Below, in pieces: positions 53,786-62,062 of a DNA stretch of 64,000 bases. Origin of the DNA: Bacteroidales bacterium (lineage in GTDB: Bacteria; Bacteroidota; Bacteroidia; Bacteroidales; Lentimicrobiaceae). Position numbers and translations under genes: made by a program. Where the stretch lies: positions 62,001 through 126,000 of the forward strand of contig JADJEQ010000046.1 of the NCBI GenBank assembly GCA_016709025.1. The letters run 5' to 3'. The notes under the pieces are model-generated. The model did no database searches. It saw only the letters and a list, made by a program, of their open reading frames with translations, and was not told the DNA's origin. The stretch's first letter is position 1. The number at the start of each line of letters is the position of its first letter.

Positions 53786-54658
53786 ATGAGAGTAAAACAA
53801 TTTGGTGGGTTAACCGAGCAGTATTCGAATTTTGAGAATGCCAGGGTAGTCATCCTGCCGGTGCCATTCGAGGCCGGCTCCAACTGGATAAAAGGTTCAG
53901 ATAAAGGGCCCGAAGCACTGATAGAGGCTTCAGCTTCGATGCATTTATATGATATTCAGTCTGACTTTGAACTCTTTAAACTGGGAATACATACTGCAGA
54001 TGCTGTTAAGGAAGGAAAATCGCACGAAAAAATGGTCAGAGAGGTGGAAACCCGCACCATGCAGTTACTTAAAAAACGTAAGTTTCCTGTTATTATTGGT
54101 GGTGAGCATTCAACCGGTATTGGTTCAATGAAAGCCTGCGCTGAATATTATAAAGAAAAGGATTTCTGTGTTCTGCAATTGGGTGCGCATGCAAATCAGC
54201 GGCTTACCTTTAATGGGTCGGCATATCATCACAGTTGCGTAATGGCGAGGGCTGCTGAGTTAGCCCCTGTATTACAGGTCGGTATCAGAAGCATGAGTGC
54301 TGAGGAGAGAGACAGTATAAAGCCTGACAGGGTATTTTATGCGCACAACATTCTGGATGGGTCCAACAAAACCTGGATGTACGATTTTCTGAACAAGCTG
54401 AATAAGCATGTTTATATTTCCATTGACCTTGATGTGCTTGACCCGGCAGTAATGGCTGCAACGGTGAACCCTGAGCCAGGCGGTTTAGGCTGGTATCAGG
54501 TGCTGGAAATCATGCAGGCGGTGACTGATAAATCAACCATTGTCGGATTCGACGTAACCGGCCTTTGCCCGATCAAATACAACAAAGCGCCCAACCTGCT
54601 GGCTGCAAAACTGTTGGCCCAAATGCTTACCTACCGGTTTGCCGGTACTATCAAATAA
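53786..54658 (+). CDS. speB: Agmatinase-family protein with altered metal-binding site
   Basis: 290 aa, clearly of the ureohydrolase fold and of the Bacteroidota agmatinase type: KGSDKGPEALIEASA, VIIGGEHSTGIG (GGEHS with H108), VGIRSM, YISIDLDVLDPAVM (IDLD at 213-216) and PEPGGLGWYQVLE. The central metal motif, normally D-A-H-x-D, reads G133-A-H135-A-N137, so both aspartates that bind the binuclear Mn centre are replaced; the codons GGT and AAT are each one transition from GAT. The motif D-x-V-E-x-x-P near the C-terminus reads DVTGLCP, losing its Glu. Hydrolysis of agmatine to putrescine is therefore doubtful. The stop codon is part of a mobile-element target duplication. Confidence 0.85.
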   Translation: MRVKQFGGLTEQYSNFENARVVILPVPFEAGSNWIKGSDKGPEALIEASASMHLYDIQSDFELFKLGIHTADAVKEGKSHEKMVREVETRTMQLLKKRKFPVIIGGEHSTGIGSMKACAEYYKEKDFCVLQLGAHANQRLTFNGSAYHHSCVMARAAELAPVLQVGIRSMSAEERDSIKPDRVFYAHNILDGSNKTWMYDFLNKLNKHVYISIDLDVLDPAVMAATVNPEPGGLGWYQVLEIMQAVTDKSTIVGFDVTGLCPIKYNKAPNLLAAKLLAQMLTYRFAGTIK

Positions 54659-54748
54659 GAGACTGTTTAAATTTTTGATTCCATTTTCAATAGGCCCGCC
54701 CTAAAGGACGGGCCTATTCATAGAGTTTGAAAAAAATTAAACAGTCTC
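54659..54748 (+). mobile_element. MITE-like element inserted at the agmatinase stop codon, 90 bp
   Basis: TIR GAGACTGTTTAAATTTTT at the left end and AAATTAAACAGTCTC at the right, flanked by TAA (54656-54658 and 54749-54751). The left TAA is the stop codon of the preceding gene. Inside is a near-perfect hairpin ATAGGCCCG ... CGGGCCTAT. No transposase. Confidence 0.85.
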
Positions 54749-54751
54749 TAA

Positions 54752-54977
54752 TTCTGAATATTTAGCTTTAGACTTGTAGCATTCGATTTCGGAGCAGGCA
54801 GAGCCTGCTATCATATTCAGACGCCGGCAAAGCCGCCGCCGACCATAGGAATTCGATATTACTATTTACCTGTCTGCCGACAGGCAGGCTTTGAACTTTA
54901 GACTTTGAGCTTTTCTCTTAGTTTTCAAAGTGGTCTCAACTTTTTACTTTAAACTTTTTACTTTTTACTTTGACTCC
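54752..54977. repeat. Short-word repeat tract downstream of the deoxyhypusine-synthase-like gene
   Basis: CTTTAGACTTT and AACTTTTTACTTT words at about 54890-54974, the same words as at 14150-14180 and again right beyond a minus-strand stop. A small hairpin ACCTGTCTGCCGACAGGCAGG lies at about 54869-54889 (ends shared). Confidence 0.6.
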
Positions 54978-55952
54978 TTACCACCCGAGCAGCCACGCAA
55001 AAATAAGCGGGGCCACAATGGTAGCATCGCTTTCAACAATATATTTGGGAGTATCAATATCCAGTTTGCCCCAGGTAATCTTTTCATTCGGTATAGCGCC
55101 CGAATAAGAACCATAGGAAGTAGTTGAATCGCTGATCTGGCAGAAATATGACCAGAAAGGTACATCGTGCCATTCGAGATCCTGGTACATCATCGGAACC
55201 ACACAGATCGGGAAATCACCGGCAATGCCACCACCAATCTGGAAGAAACCAACGCCTTTGCCAGATGAATTGTTGCGGTACCACTCCGAAAGCCAGACCA
55301 TATATTCGATACCTGTTTTCATGGTGGACGGGTTCAGTTCCCCTTTGATGCAGTAAGAAGCAAAGATATTGCCCATGGTGCTGTCTTCCCAACCGGGAAC
55401 AATGATGGGCAGGTTTTTCTCTGCCGCTGCCAGCATCCACGAATGTTTCGGATCAATTTCATAATCCTTTTCCATTACCCTGCTTAGCAAAAGCTTATAC
55501 ATGTATTCATGTGGGAAATAGCGCTCGCCGGCGGCCTGGGCATCTTTCCATATCTTTTCAATATGGTGCTGAATCCTGCGGAATGCTTCTTCCTCAGGGA
55601 TACATGTATCGGTAACCCTGTTCAGCCCTTTTTCCAGGAGTTCGTATTCCTGGGTTGGGGTAAGATCGCGGTAATTGGGAACCCTTTTGTAATGGCTGTG
55701 CGCCACCAGGTTCATTATGTCTTCTTCGAGGTTGGCGCCGGTGCAGCTGATGATCTGTACCTTATCCTGCCGGATCATTTCAGCCAGGGAAATACCAAGT
55801 TCGGCAGTACTCATGGCACCGGCCAGGGTGATCATCATTTTTCCGCCTTCGGCCAGATGGGTTTCATAGCCTTTGGCAGCGTCGATCAGGGTAGCAGCAT
55901 TGAAATGCCGGTAATGGTGTTCAATAAATTGAGAAACAGGACCTCTGTTCAT
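54978..55952 (-). CDS. Deoxyhypusine-synthase-family enzyme (possible homospermidine synthase)
   Basis: 324 aa from MNRGPVSQFIEHHYRHF. A frame open to 56153 runs into C/T-rich repeat DNA and is not plausible coding. Features of the family: MITLAGAMSTAELGISLAEM, SCTGANLEEDIMNLVAHSHY, IIVPGWEDSTMGN, GFFQIGGGIAGDFP, SGAIPNEKITWGKLDIDTPK. The lysine in WGKL (K296) corresponds to the active-site Lys that forms the enamine intermediate in human deoxyhypusine synthase. Bacteria lack eIF5A, and bacterial homologues are thought to make homospermidine or a related amine from putrescine or spermidine. On the opposite strand to, and convergent with, the decarboxylase and agmatinase-like genes. Confidence 0.88.
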   Translation of the reverse strand: MNRGPVSQFIEHHYRHFNAATLIDAAKGYETHLAEGGKMMITLAGAMSTAELGISLAEMIRQDKVQIISCTGANLEEDIMNLVAHSHYKRVPNYRDLTPTQEYELLEKGLNRVTDTCIPEEEAFRRIQHHIEKIWKDAQAAGERYFPHEYMYKLLLSRVMEKDYEIDPKHSWMLAAAEKNLPIIVPGWEDSTMGNIFASYCIKGELNPSTMKTGIEYMVWLSEWYRNNSSGKGVGFFQIGGGIAGDFPICVVPMMYQDLEWHDVPFWSYFCQISDSTTSYGSYSGAIPNEKITWGKLDIDTPKYIVESDATIVAPLIFAWLLGW

Positions 55953-56607
55953 GGGATTGGATTTTTTTGCAAAGATAAAAAAATTTGCATGGAGCATGGG
56001 GCATGGAGCATGGAAGTTCGCCCCTCGCCCCAACCGTCCCTCGTCCCTTTTGGCACAGGGCACAGGGCTCAGGGCACAGAGCATGGGGCATGGGGCATGG
56101 AGCATGGTTGGAAAAATCAGGATTCGATTCCATAGGGGCCGACAAGGGGACAAGGGGAGGATAACCTACCAGGTCTTCTTCCGACCTGTTAGGTTTATTA
56201 GGGGGATGGGGAGAATGGGGGATGGGGAGAATGGGGGATGGGGAGAATGGGAGACTAAGAGACAAGGAGATAATGGGAAAGGGGGTCTCCGCCCCTGGTT
56301 GGGGGTTCCCGCCTCTTCTTTCCCTTGTCCCCTGGCCCCCTGGTTCCGTGGGTGGGGGGATGGGGGGGGGGTTTCGGAGAGAGAGGCTCGGGGGGGATGG
56401 GAGCATGGCCAGAAAAATCAGGATTCGATTCCATAGCGGCTGACAAGGGGACAAGCCTGCCCGCTGCAACGGAGTGAAGGTGGGGAGAAATGGGGACAAA
56501 GGGAGAATCGACCCATTTCCCGAATGTCTGAATCATTTATTCTCCCTCGTCAATCTGATTTTCATAGAAAAACCGGAGTACGAGTGCAGACGAACACCAG
56601 TTTTGAA
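55953..56607. repeat. G-rich short-word repeat region upstream of the deoxyhypusine-synthase-like gene
   Basis: Dense words on the plus strand: GGGGCATGGAGCATGG, GGGCACAGGGCTCAGGGC, GACAAGGGGACAAGGGG, GATGGGGAGAATGGGG. A roughly 50-bp block (GGTTGGAAAAATCAGGATTC...) at 56102-56153 recurs at 56403-56454, 301 bp away. Open frames across this are not coding. Confidence 0.7.
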
Positions 56608-57381
56608 CTAATTCTTATTTTCAATTCTTAACTTCACACCTTCAAGATCACCTGGAATTAGCTTGCTGACCAGCATGTTTTTATAAATCAACAAATGAAA
56701 TACATGTTTCAAGGAAGTATCATACAGAAGCAAAATGTTTTTATTCCGGGTATAGATACCTTCTGATAACGTAAGGGTGTTGATAAACAATTGATATTTA
56801 TTATCCCGATCTAATGTAAGCCGGTACCTGGGCTTGCCGGCTTTTTCATTTGTGGAATAATCTCCCGGGATAAGATCTATTTCATCATTTGTGCTTTTAT
56901 TGTAGGCTGATCTTTCAAGGATAAGCATTTTATGAGTTAAAGGGTGATTACGGATTTCCTCATCACCACCTTCCCCCTTAAGACAATTCAGGGTGCAGCC
57001 ATTCAGAAATGAGAACGACTTAATGACTCTTATGCGTTGGTTGGATGTATCAATCATCATTTGTAACTCTGTTGCTTTATCAGTTAAAGTAACAATATTT
57101 CCTGAAGTTTTATACAAGCCGCAAGAGAGGGGCTTAAACCAGTTTGTAACAGAATAAACGGCATACAAAGTATCATTTACTTTCTCAACCTCATGTTCCC
57201 ATAATCCTATTTCATATCTACCATCAGGGTATAAACTTAGATTACAATAATATTTCTCATGCTGAAATGAAATACCGCATGAAGTAATATATTGAGCGAC
57301 GCTTTTGCCGGTCATGAAGAGCAGAAAAAATAAAACAAAGAATTTTCCTTCCCGGTAAACAACATACCTGATTTTTTTCAT
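56608..57381 (-). CDS. Unknown exported protein with cysteines
   Basis: 257 aa. The signal peptide (residues about 12-29, KFFVLFFLLFMTGKSVAQ) is preceded by a short basic run. Six Cys in the mature part (TSCGIS, YYCNLSLYP, LSCGLY, GCTLNCLKG) suggest disulfides. The strand-rich body (NLSLYPDGRYEIGLWEHEVE; RYRLTLDRDNKYQLFINTLT) looks like two repeats of a small lipocalin- or WG-like beta domain. No family recognised, no T9SS tail. Monocistronic. TAGTTTTG at 57404-57411 on this strand could be its -7 promoter element. Confidence 0.6.
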   Translation of the reverse strand: MKKIRYVVYREGKFFVLFFLLFMTGKSVAQYITSCGISFQHEKYYCNLSLYPDGRYEIGLWEHEVEKVNDTLYAVYSVTNWFKPLSCGLYKTSGNIVTLTDKATELQMMIDTSNQRIRVIKSFSFLNGCTLNCLKGEGGDEEIRNHPLTHKMLILERSAYNKSTNDEIDLIPGDYSTNEKAGKPRYRLTLDRDNKYQLFINTLTLSEGIYTRNKNILLLYDTSLKHVFHLLIYKNMLVSKLIPGDLEGVKLRIENKN

Positions 57382-57403
57382 GACCGGAGATGATTATCAA
57401 TAG

Positions 57404-57411
57404 CAAAACTA
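57404..57411 (-). promoter_or_regulatory. Bacteroidota-type -7 element
   Basis: Minus-strand TAGTTTTG matches TAnnTTTG, 22 nt before the 56608-57381 start. No standard -33 box seen. Confidence 0.35.
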
Positions 57412-57446
57412 CATAATTGTACTGCCAACTAATTTCCATCTGAAAT

Positions 57447-57478
57447 AAAAAAAAGCCTCCTTTAGGAGGCTTTTTTTA
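57447..57478 (-). terminator. Rho-independent terminator, possibly bidirectional
   Basis: Stem GCCTCC / GGAGGC with a TTTA loop, A-rich on one side and T-rich on the other. It lies 20 nt downstream of the 57499 gene. Confidence 0.85.
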
Positions 57479-57498
57479 TAATCAGAAAAGGATAATTA

Positions 57499-59091
57499 TT
57501 AGTCCTTAACCAGTTTCTGTGTGTACCTTGCACCGTTGTCACCTACAAAGGTTACAAAATAAATACCGGTGTTCAGTTCAGAGGTATTGATGGTAACATT
57601 GTTGGAGGTCATTTCGATATTTTCAACGACCTGTCCGAGTGTGGTTGTAATGATTACCCTGCTGACTTCACCGGTGGTGTTAACCTGTAACCTGGTGTTG
57701 GTCGGGTTGGGATACATTTGGACTTTGTCAGCCAATGGATTGGTTGGAACACCGATCAGGCCGTCAACTCCCCATTTATAAGTGATATTGCAACTACCTT
57801 CAACATTATATGTCCTGTCTCCACCTGGAGCAGGGTCTCCGCCATTCCAGCCAATTCCCATAAAGAATTTGAATGGAACTAAACCATTGGGAAGTGCAAG
57901 GGTAATGGTGTAAATTTTATCACCATCCAGGTCAAACATTTCATTGTTGGTGTTGGTTCCGGGCTCAGCCCATGTTCCATAAATTCCACCGAGGGCGCCC
58001 GAAAGAAATACCTGGGTACCTTCTGTGATTCCGGATTCCGACATATCAACATTGATAATTTGTGCTGCCGGAGTAACAGGATTCGGATCGTTGTTGACAA
58101 TGATATCGTCAAAATAAATGGTGATATCTTCTGTCAGCGTCATAGGATCTTCGAAGTCAGGTAAGAAAGCAATGACGGGATAGGTTCCGGTTTTTTCAGT
58201 GAAATCAAAGACAATATCTTCCCACTGATTTACGAGAGTCTGAGGATATTTGCTGAAAATTTCAATGGTTCCGGCAGCACCGCCTTCGATCTTGAATTTG
58301 ATCGGAGTGATACGGGGTTTCCACACTTTAACGTGGACAAACTTGTTGGTAGTTACATCAATAACTGCCGGAAGTGATGACCAGAAACCGCCCCAGGGAA
58401 CGCCGTCTTTATCACGGTTGAACTTAATCACATAATCGCTCAGGTTTACGCCTGTGGCGTCAGGATTAGGTAGAATCATCATCGAACTCTGATCGGTTTC
58501 GCCACCTAAGAGGTAGTTCAGGGTGATAAACTCGTAATCATCGATCATCTGAACCGGAGCACTTCCGACGGCAGGATCGTTGTTTGCATAGATGTCATCG
58601 AAATAGAGGGTGATGTCCTCTGTCAGGGTTAACGGACTTTCGAAATCAGGAATAAGAACGATTTTTACATACTCACCTGTGACAACACTCATGTCGAAAA
58701 CCAGTTCTTCCCACTGGTTAACAGTAGCCTGTGGCGCCATTGAAAAGACATCGCCAGAATTTACAGCACCCTCGTACTTGAAAACAACAGGACTGATGCG
58801 GGGTTTCCAGACTTTTACGTGAACGTATTTGTTAGCAGTAACATCAACAGGGGTTGGGATGGTAGCATACCAGCCTGCCCAGGGGTCACCGTCAAAACCA
58901 CGTACCATTCTCACTACATTGGCACTGGTATTAATTCCGGTAGGATCAGGATTAGGCATAACAGTTAATGCACCGTTGGCCCCGCCGGAAAAAATATTCA
59001 TTTTAATAGGCTCAAAGTCTTCAACGGTTTGAGCCATTGAAATGCCGGCAAAGGTGAGCATCATGATAAAAAGAAGAGTAATTTTTCTCAT
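57499..59091 (-). CDS. Secreted carbohydrate-binding-like protein with T9SS sorting domain
   Basis: 530 aa. Signal peptide ends ISMAQ. Two tandem ~165-residue modules (about 22-185 and 187-345) that match each other: KYVHVKVWKPRISPVVFK versus KFVHVKVWKPRITPIKFK, WEELVFDM versus WEDIVFDF, TLTEDITLYFDDIYANNDP versus TLTEDITIYFDDIIVNNDP, a jelly-roll type pattern like carbohydrate-binding modules. A third domain at about 355-440 (GTQVFLSGALGG; FKFFMGIGWNGGDPAPG) resembles CBM20/starch-binding folds. T9SS type A tail (MYPNPTNTRLQV ... YTQKLVKD). It may present glycan to the SusCD locus 3 kb away. TATATTTG (minus strand, 59127-59134) is a promoter candidate. Confidence 0.8.
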   Translation of the reverse strand: MRKITLLFIMMLTFAGISMAQTVEDFEPIKMNIFSGGANGALTVMPNPDPTGINTSANVVRMVRGFDGDPWAGWYATIPTPVDVTANKYVHVKVWKPRISPVVFKYEGAVNSGDVFSMAPQATVNQWEELVFDMSVVTGEYVKIVLIPDFESPLTLTEDITLYFDDIYANNDPAVGSAPVQMIDDYEFITLNYLLGGETDQSSMMILPNPDATGVNLSDYVIKFNRDKDGVPWGGFWSSLPAVIDVTTNKFVHVKVWKPRITPIKFKIEGGAAGTIEIFSKYPQTLVNQWEDIVFDFTEKTGTYPVIAFLPDFEDPMTLTEDITIYFDDIIVNNDPNPVTPAAQIINVDMSESGITEGTQVFLSGALGGIYGTWAEPGTNTNNEMFDLDGDKIYTITLALPNGLVPFKFFMGIGWNGGDPAPGGDRTYNVEGSCNITYKWGVDGLIGVPTNPLADKVQMYPNPTNTRLQVNTTGEVSRVIITTTLGQVVENIEMTSNNVTINTSELNTGIYFVTFVGDNGARYTQKLVKD

Positions 59092-59126
59092 AGTTAATAG
59101 GTTTTGGTTAGTAATTTAATTAACCA

Positions 59127-59134
59127 CAAATATA
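59127..59134 (-). promoter_or_regulatory. Bacteroidota-type -7 element of the carbohydrate-binding gene
   Basis: Minus-strand TATATTTG matches TAnnTTTG, 35 nt before the start of 57499-59091. Confidence 0.45.
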
Positions 59135-59542
59135 GAATTTTTTATAATGATTTTCTACGCAGAACCAAATAAAATGATTGTTTTTTTACAAATTGTGTTA
59201 AAAGTGGGTGAAGCAATAGTGATTTTTCCTTGAATATGTTTAAAGTAATGATAATCAATGAATAATATATGGTAATCCCGGATAGTTAACTATATTCCTT
59301 AATACTTTTTATTTTATGTAAATGGCCGGATCCCATTTAAATCTGAATGATTTGATAAACTACCTGAATTCAGGCAAAGTGGATTGTAACCTATAGTACT
59401 ATGACGATAGCATTTTCACTGAAAGCATGAGTTTCTTTTACCCTGTAATTTCTGATTTTATCTGATATCATCCAATAATGAGCATGATAGAATGATTTTT
59501 TAAACGAAAGCAGTTTTTTTTCTGACTTTAACGGAAAACATT
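59135..59542. other. AT-rich intergenic region, no gene seen
   Basis: Between divergent genes. No repeat words or hairpin of note. Confidence 0.4.
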
Positions 59543-59550
59543 TATTTTTG
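59543..59550 (+). promoter_or_regulatory. Bacteroidota-type -7 element
   Basis: TATTTTTG matches TAnnTTTG, only 8 nt before the listed start at 59559. If used, translation would start further in, or the leader is very short. Confidence 0.3.
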
Positions 59551-59558
59551 GAGAGTAC

Positions 59559-60365
59559 ATGGGGTTTAGGTTCCCCGGGCTTTTGTTTACCCCCATATTC
59601 TTTTCTGTGATTATAAGTTACGCGAAATCAGTATTATACTACCTGCTTCTCAGTCTGGTCTGGGGAGGCGCTTTTTTTTCTGAATTTTGCAAAGCCCAAT
59701 CACCGTCGCCGGGTACCGACATTTCAGCAGAACTTGGCAACAAGTATTTTGATGCGATCGATTATTTGCGAAAAAATAGCTGGATGGCAGATACACTGAA
59801 GAAACAAAATATACAGCCTCCATTTGCCTATGGTATCGTTTTCCCCGGAATGACAAAATATTCTGCCATCCGTGATGTTATGGAAACAGGTGCCATACGT
59901 ACACTTTACGTGCAATCGGGACGTAAGTATTCGCATTATGAAATGGGCAGGTTTCGGATGAAACCTTCCTTTGCTGAATTGGTTGAAAGAAATGCCACCA
60001 GGCAAAAAATGACAGCCTATAAGTTTGATCTGAAAAATAATGCCAAGGCCAGGGGAGACCGGGCACGGCGGTTAGATTCACAGGAATGGCAGGTGCGTTA
60101 TCTTGTAATTTTTATACGTTTGATGGACAAACGTTTTTCACATATTAAATGGAAATCGGATGGAGATAAGTTGCGTTTTTACGCAACTGCTTTCAGTGTT
60201 GGATTTAACCGGGATGAAAGAACCATTAATCGGATGATGACCGGCAGGTCGTTGCACCGAAAGTCCAAAGATGCCAATTCAAAGCATCGTTGCGGGGATG
60301 TCGCCCATTGGTTTTATGAAAACGATGGTTACAGATTCACCGTTGAATTCACGGAAGGAGATTAA
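59559..60365 (+). CDS. Unknown protein with N-terminal membrane segment
   Basis: 268 aa. A hydrophobic region at about 7-40 (two short helices, LLFTPIFFSVIISYA and LYYLLLSLVWGGAFF) anchors or exports it. The mature part is basic: GNKYFDAIDYLRKNSWM, ARGDRARRLDSQEWQVRYL, KWKSDGDKLRFYATAFSVGF, HRCGDVAHWFYENDGYRF. The closing HRCGDVAHWFY resembles the end of some peptidoglycan-acting proteins but this is only a visual impression. The true start may be downstream since the candidate promoter is close. Followed directly by purine-rich word repeats. Confidence 0.6.
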   Translation: MGFRFPGLLFTPIFFSVIISYAKSVLYYLLLSLVWGGAFFSEFCKAQSPSPGTDISAELGNKYFDAIDYLRKNSWMADTLKKQNIQPPFAYGIVFPGMTKYSAIRDVMETGAIRTLYVQSGRKYSHYEMGRFRMKPSFAELVERNATRQKMTAYKFDLKNNAKARGDRARRLDSQEWQVRYLVIFIRLMDKRFSHIKWKSDGDKLRFYATAFSVGFNRDERTINRMMTGRSLHRKSKDANSKHRCGDVAHWFYENDGYRFTVEFTEGD

Positions 60366-60712
60366 GAGATAAGTAGTGACAAGGGGAGCGGGGAAAGGAG
60401 AAGGGGAGAAGGGTAGGGGTGAATGGGAGACTGAGGGACTGAGAGAAAGGGTGAGGCCAAGGGGCTGGTGAAGGGGACTGAGAGATGAAAGACAAGGGAC
60501 AAGAGAGAGGAAAGGGAGGAAAGGGAGAATGGTATAAGGGAAAAGCGAAGGTAGAAGGTTCTTCTCCTTCAAGGAGAAAATGCCCTGAAAGGGCCCGAAA
60601 GAAACAACGTGCAAGGCATGGAGAAGGGAGAGAATGGAAGGGAGAATAGGAGACCAAGGGAGAAGGGAAGAATGGAGAAAGGGGGAAGAGGATTCAGGAG
60701 ACCAAGAGTCAG
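60366..60712 (+). repeat. Purine-rich short-word repeat tract
   Basis: Begins at the stop codon of the 59559-60365 gene: GGGAGACTGAGGGACTGAGAG, GACAAGGGACAAGAGAGAGG and GGAGAAGGGAGAGAATGG words. It includes GCCCTGAAAGGGC at about 60587, an isolated half of the REP-like unit. Confidence 0.7.
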
Positions 60713-60716
60713 GGTA

Positions 60717-60810
60717 GCCCTGAAAGGGCGAAATATCCCAACCGTGGGCGCAGCGAAGCGGAACCCACGGAAACTCAAGCCTAAAAGAAATAAAGCCCTG
60801 AAAGGGCGAA
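60717..60810 (+). repeat. REP-like palindromic repeat, copy 2
   Basis: GCCCTGAAAGGGCGAAA, then the palindrome CCGTGGGCGCAGCGAAGCGG...CCCACGG, then GCCCTGAAAGGGCGAAA again. Same order as 13931-14020 on the opposite strand. Confidence 0.75.
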
Positions 60811-60938
60811 ATAATACCACGGACTGAAAGACAAGGCTCAAAGGCATTCATAACATAGCAAATCAATACTGCAATATAAAACAGAAGCGGGAAAGGAGTC
60901 ATCCTTTCCCGCTTCTGAATTTCAGAATGTTCTGTTGG

Positions 60939-62030
60939 TTATTCTATCGTACCAAGTGCCTGAATTTCTTCGACGGTTAATACCCTGTTGAAGATATGCA
61001 ACTCATCCATTAAGCTCAGGTCAGAAAAGTGCAGCCATTCGGTGAAACGTGGAACGCCCGACATAATTGTCAATACGTCGCAGCCTGTCCAGTCGATGGG
61101 TTTCAGCATTTTAGATTCACGAACCATTTCCCCGTTAATATAGATGGCACTTGCGGTGTCAGAGACTGTGTAGGCAAAATGCACCCATTCGCCGGTGGTT
61201 GGATCGGTATTTCCACCATCGTTCCAGCTTTCGTCGGTGCCGCCCAATCCAACATTAAGTTTGAATTGTTGCGATGCTGCACTTCCCTCTCTGAAAAACC
61301 TGAAACCACTGGTGCGCAGATTCTGAACACCAGGATAACCCGGATTTGCCACATCTTCGGGCGACATGGTTAAAATACCGGATCTGGTTGGGTCAGCATT
61401 CACTTTCATCCAGAATGAAGCACTGATATTACCTGTCTTCACCAGTTCTGTTGTTGGGAAAGTCAGGTATGAATCTGTTGCTCCCATATATGCCGTGCCA
61501 TTGATGCCCTCAGCAAAATCCGGTGTACCAACGGCAGTTGCAGATATACCAGTGATTACATCAAGGAATTCATCTTCAAAAGGCATGTAAAATACTTCTC
61601 CTGGAAGCGGGACATACACTGAAATGGTAACTTTCTTAAAGCTAACGGATGCTGATGCACTTTTTCCGGTGAGGTCCGTCACTGTGGAAGTCAGGGTGTG
61701 GTTTCCATCTACCAGCTGGTTGTAAACCAAATCTATGGCAGCCCTGCGATAGTCTTTGAATGTGGTGTAGTTGCCAATTTCAACTCCATCGAGCTGAACC
61801 ACAACAGATTGCAGTTCAATATCATCGCTGGCTACCAATTCAAAGGTGATTGTACCAACTTCGTCGCTTAAACGAATTACTTTACCATCTGTTGGATAGT
61901 TGATTGCAAGTACCGGGGCATTTTCATCCGGGCCGGGTGCAATTGAAGTGATCGGATCAAGTTCTTTTTTGCATGAAAAGGCAAGAGCCATTAACAGCAA
62001 ATAAATGAACAAATATTTCGGATTTTTCAT
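60939..62030 (-). CDS. LamG/concanavalin-like lipoprotein of the SusCD locus
   Basis: 363 aa. Lipoprotein signal LLLMALAFSCKKELDP (A-F-S-C). Residues about 35-140 are an Ig-like domain (NAPVLAINYPTDGKVIRLSD ... ASASVSFKKVTI). Residues about 148-363 form a LamG/concanavalin-A-like jelly roll: MPFEDEFLDVITGI, AYMGATDSYLTFPTTELVKT, GEWVHFAYTVSDTASAIYIN, LSLMDELHIFNRVLTVEEIQ. This is the position of SusE/SusF surface glycan-binding lipoproteins, so it likely binds sugar at the cell surface. 32 nt after the SusD start-to-stop unit, on the same strand. Confidence 0.87.
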   Translation of the reverse strand: MKNPKYLFIYLLLMALAFSCKKELDPITSIAPGPDENAPVLAINYPTDGKVIRLSDEVGTITFELVASDDIELQSVVVQLDGVEIGNYTTFKDYRRAAIDLVYNQLVDGNHTLTSTVTDLTGKSASASVSFKKVTISVYVPLPGEVFYMPFEDEFLDVITGISATAVGTPDFAEGINGTAYMGATDSYLTFPTTELVKTGNISASFWMKVNADPTRSGILTMSPEDVANPGYPGVQNLRTSGFRFFREGSAASQQFKLNVGLGGTDESWNDGGNTDPTTGEWVHFAYTVSDTASAIYINGEMVRESKMLKPIDWTGCDVLTIMSGVPRFTEWLHFSDLSLMDELHIFNRVLTVEEIQALGTIE

Positions 62031-62062
62031 TTTTCTTTATTTTAAATTGTTCGTATTAACAG

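Noticed and set aside
55921..56499. Open frames of up to 192 codons on both strands across the G-rich tract, including an N-terminal extension of the deoxyhypusine-synthase-like gene
   Set aside because: The peptides are Pro/Ser- or Gly-rich products of repeated words and have no domain features; the real enzyme begins at MNRGPVSQF.
60279..60902. A 207-codon minus-strand frame (and smaller ones) across the purine-rich tract after 60365
   Set aside because: The product is Ser/Pro/Leu low complexity caused by the C/T-rich strand, and overlaps the end of a better gene.
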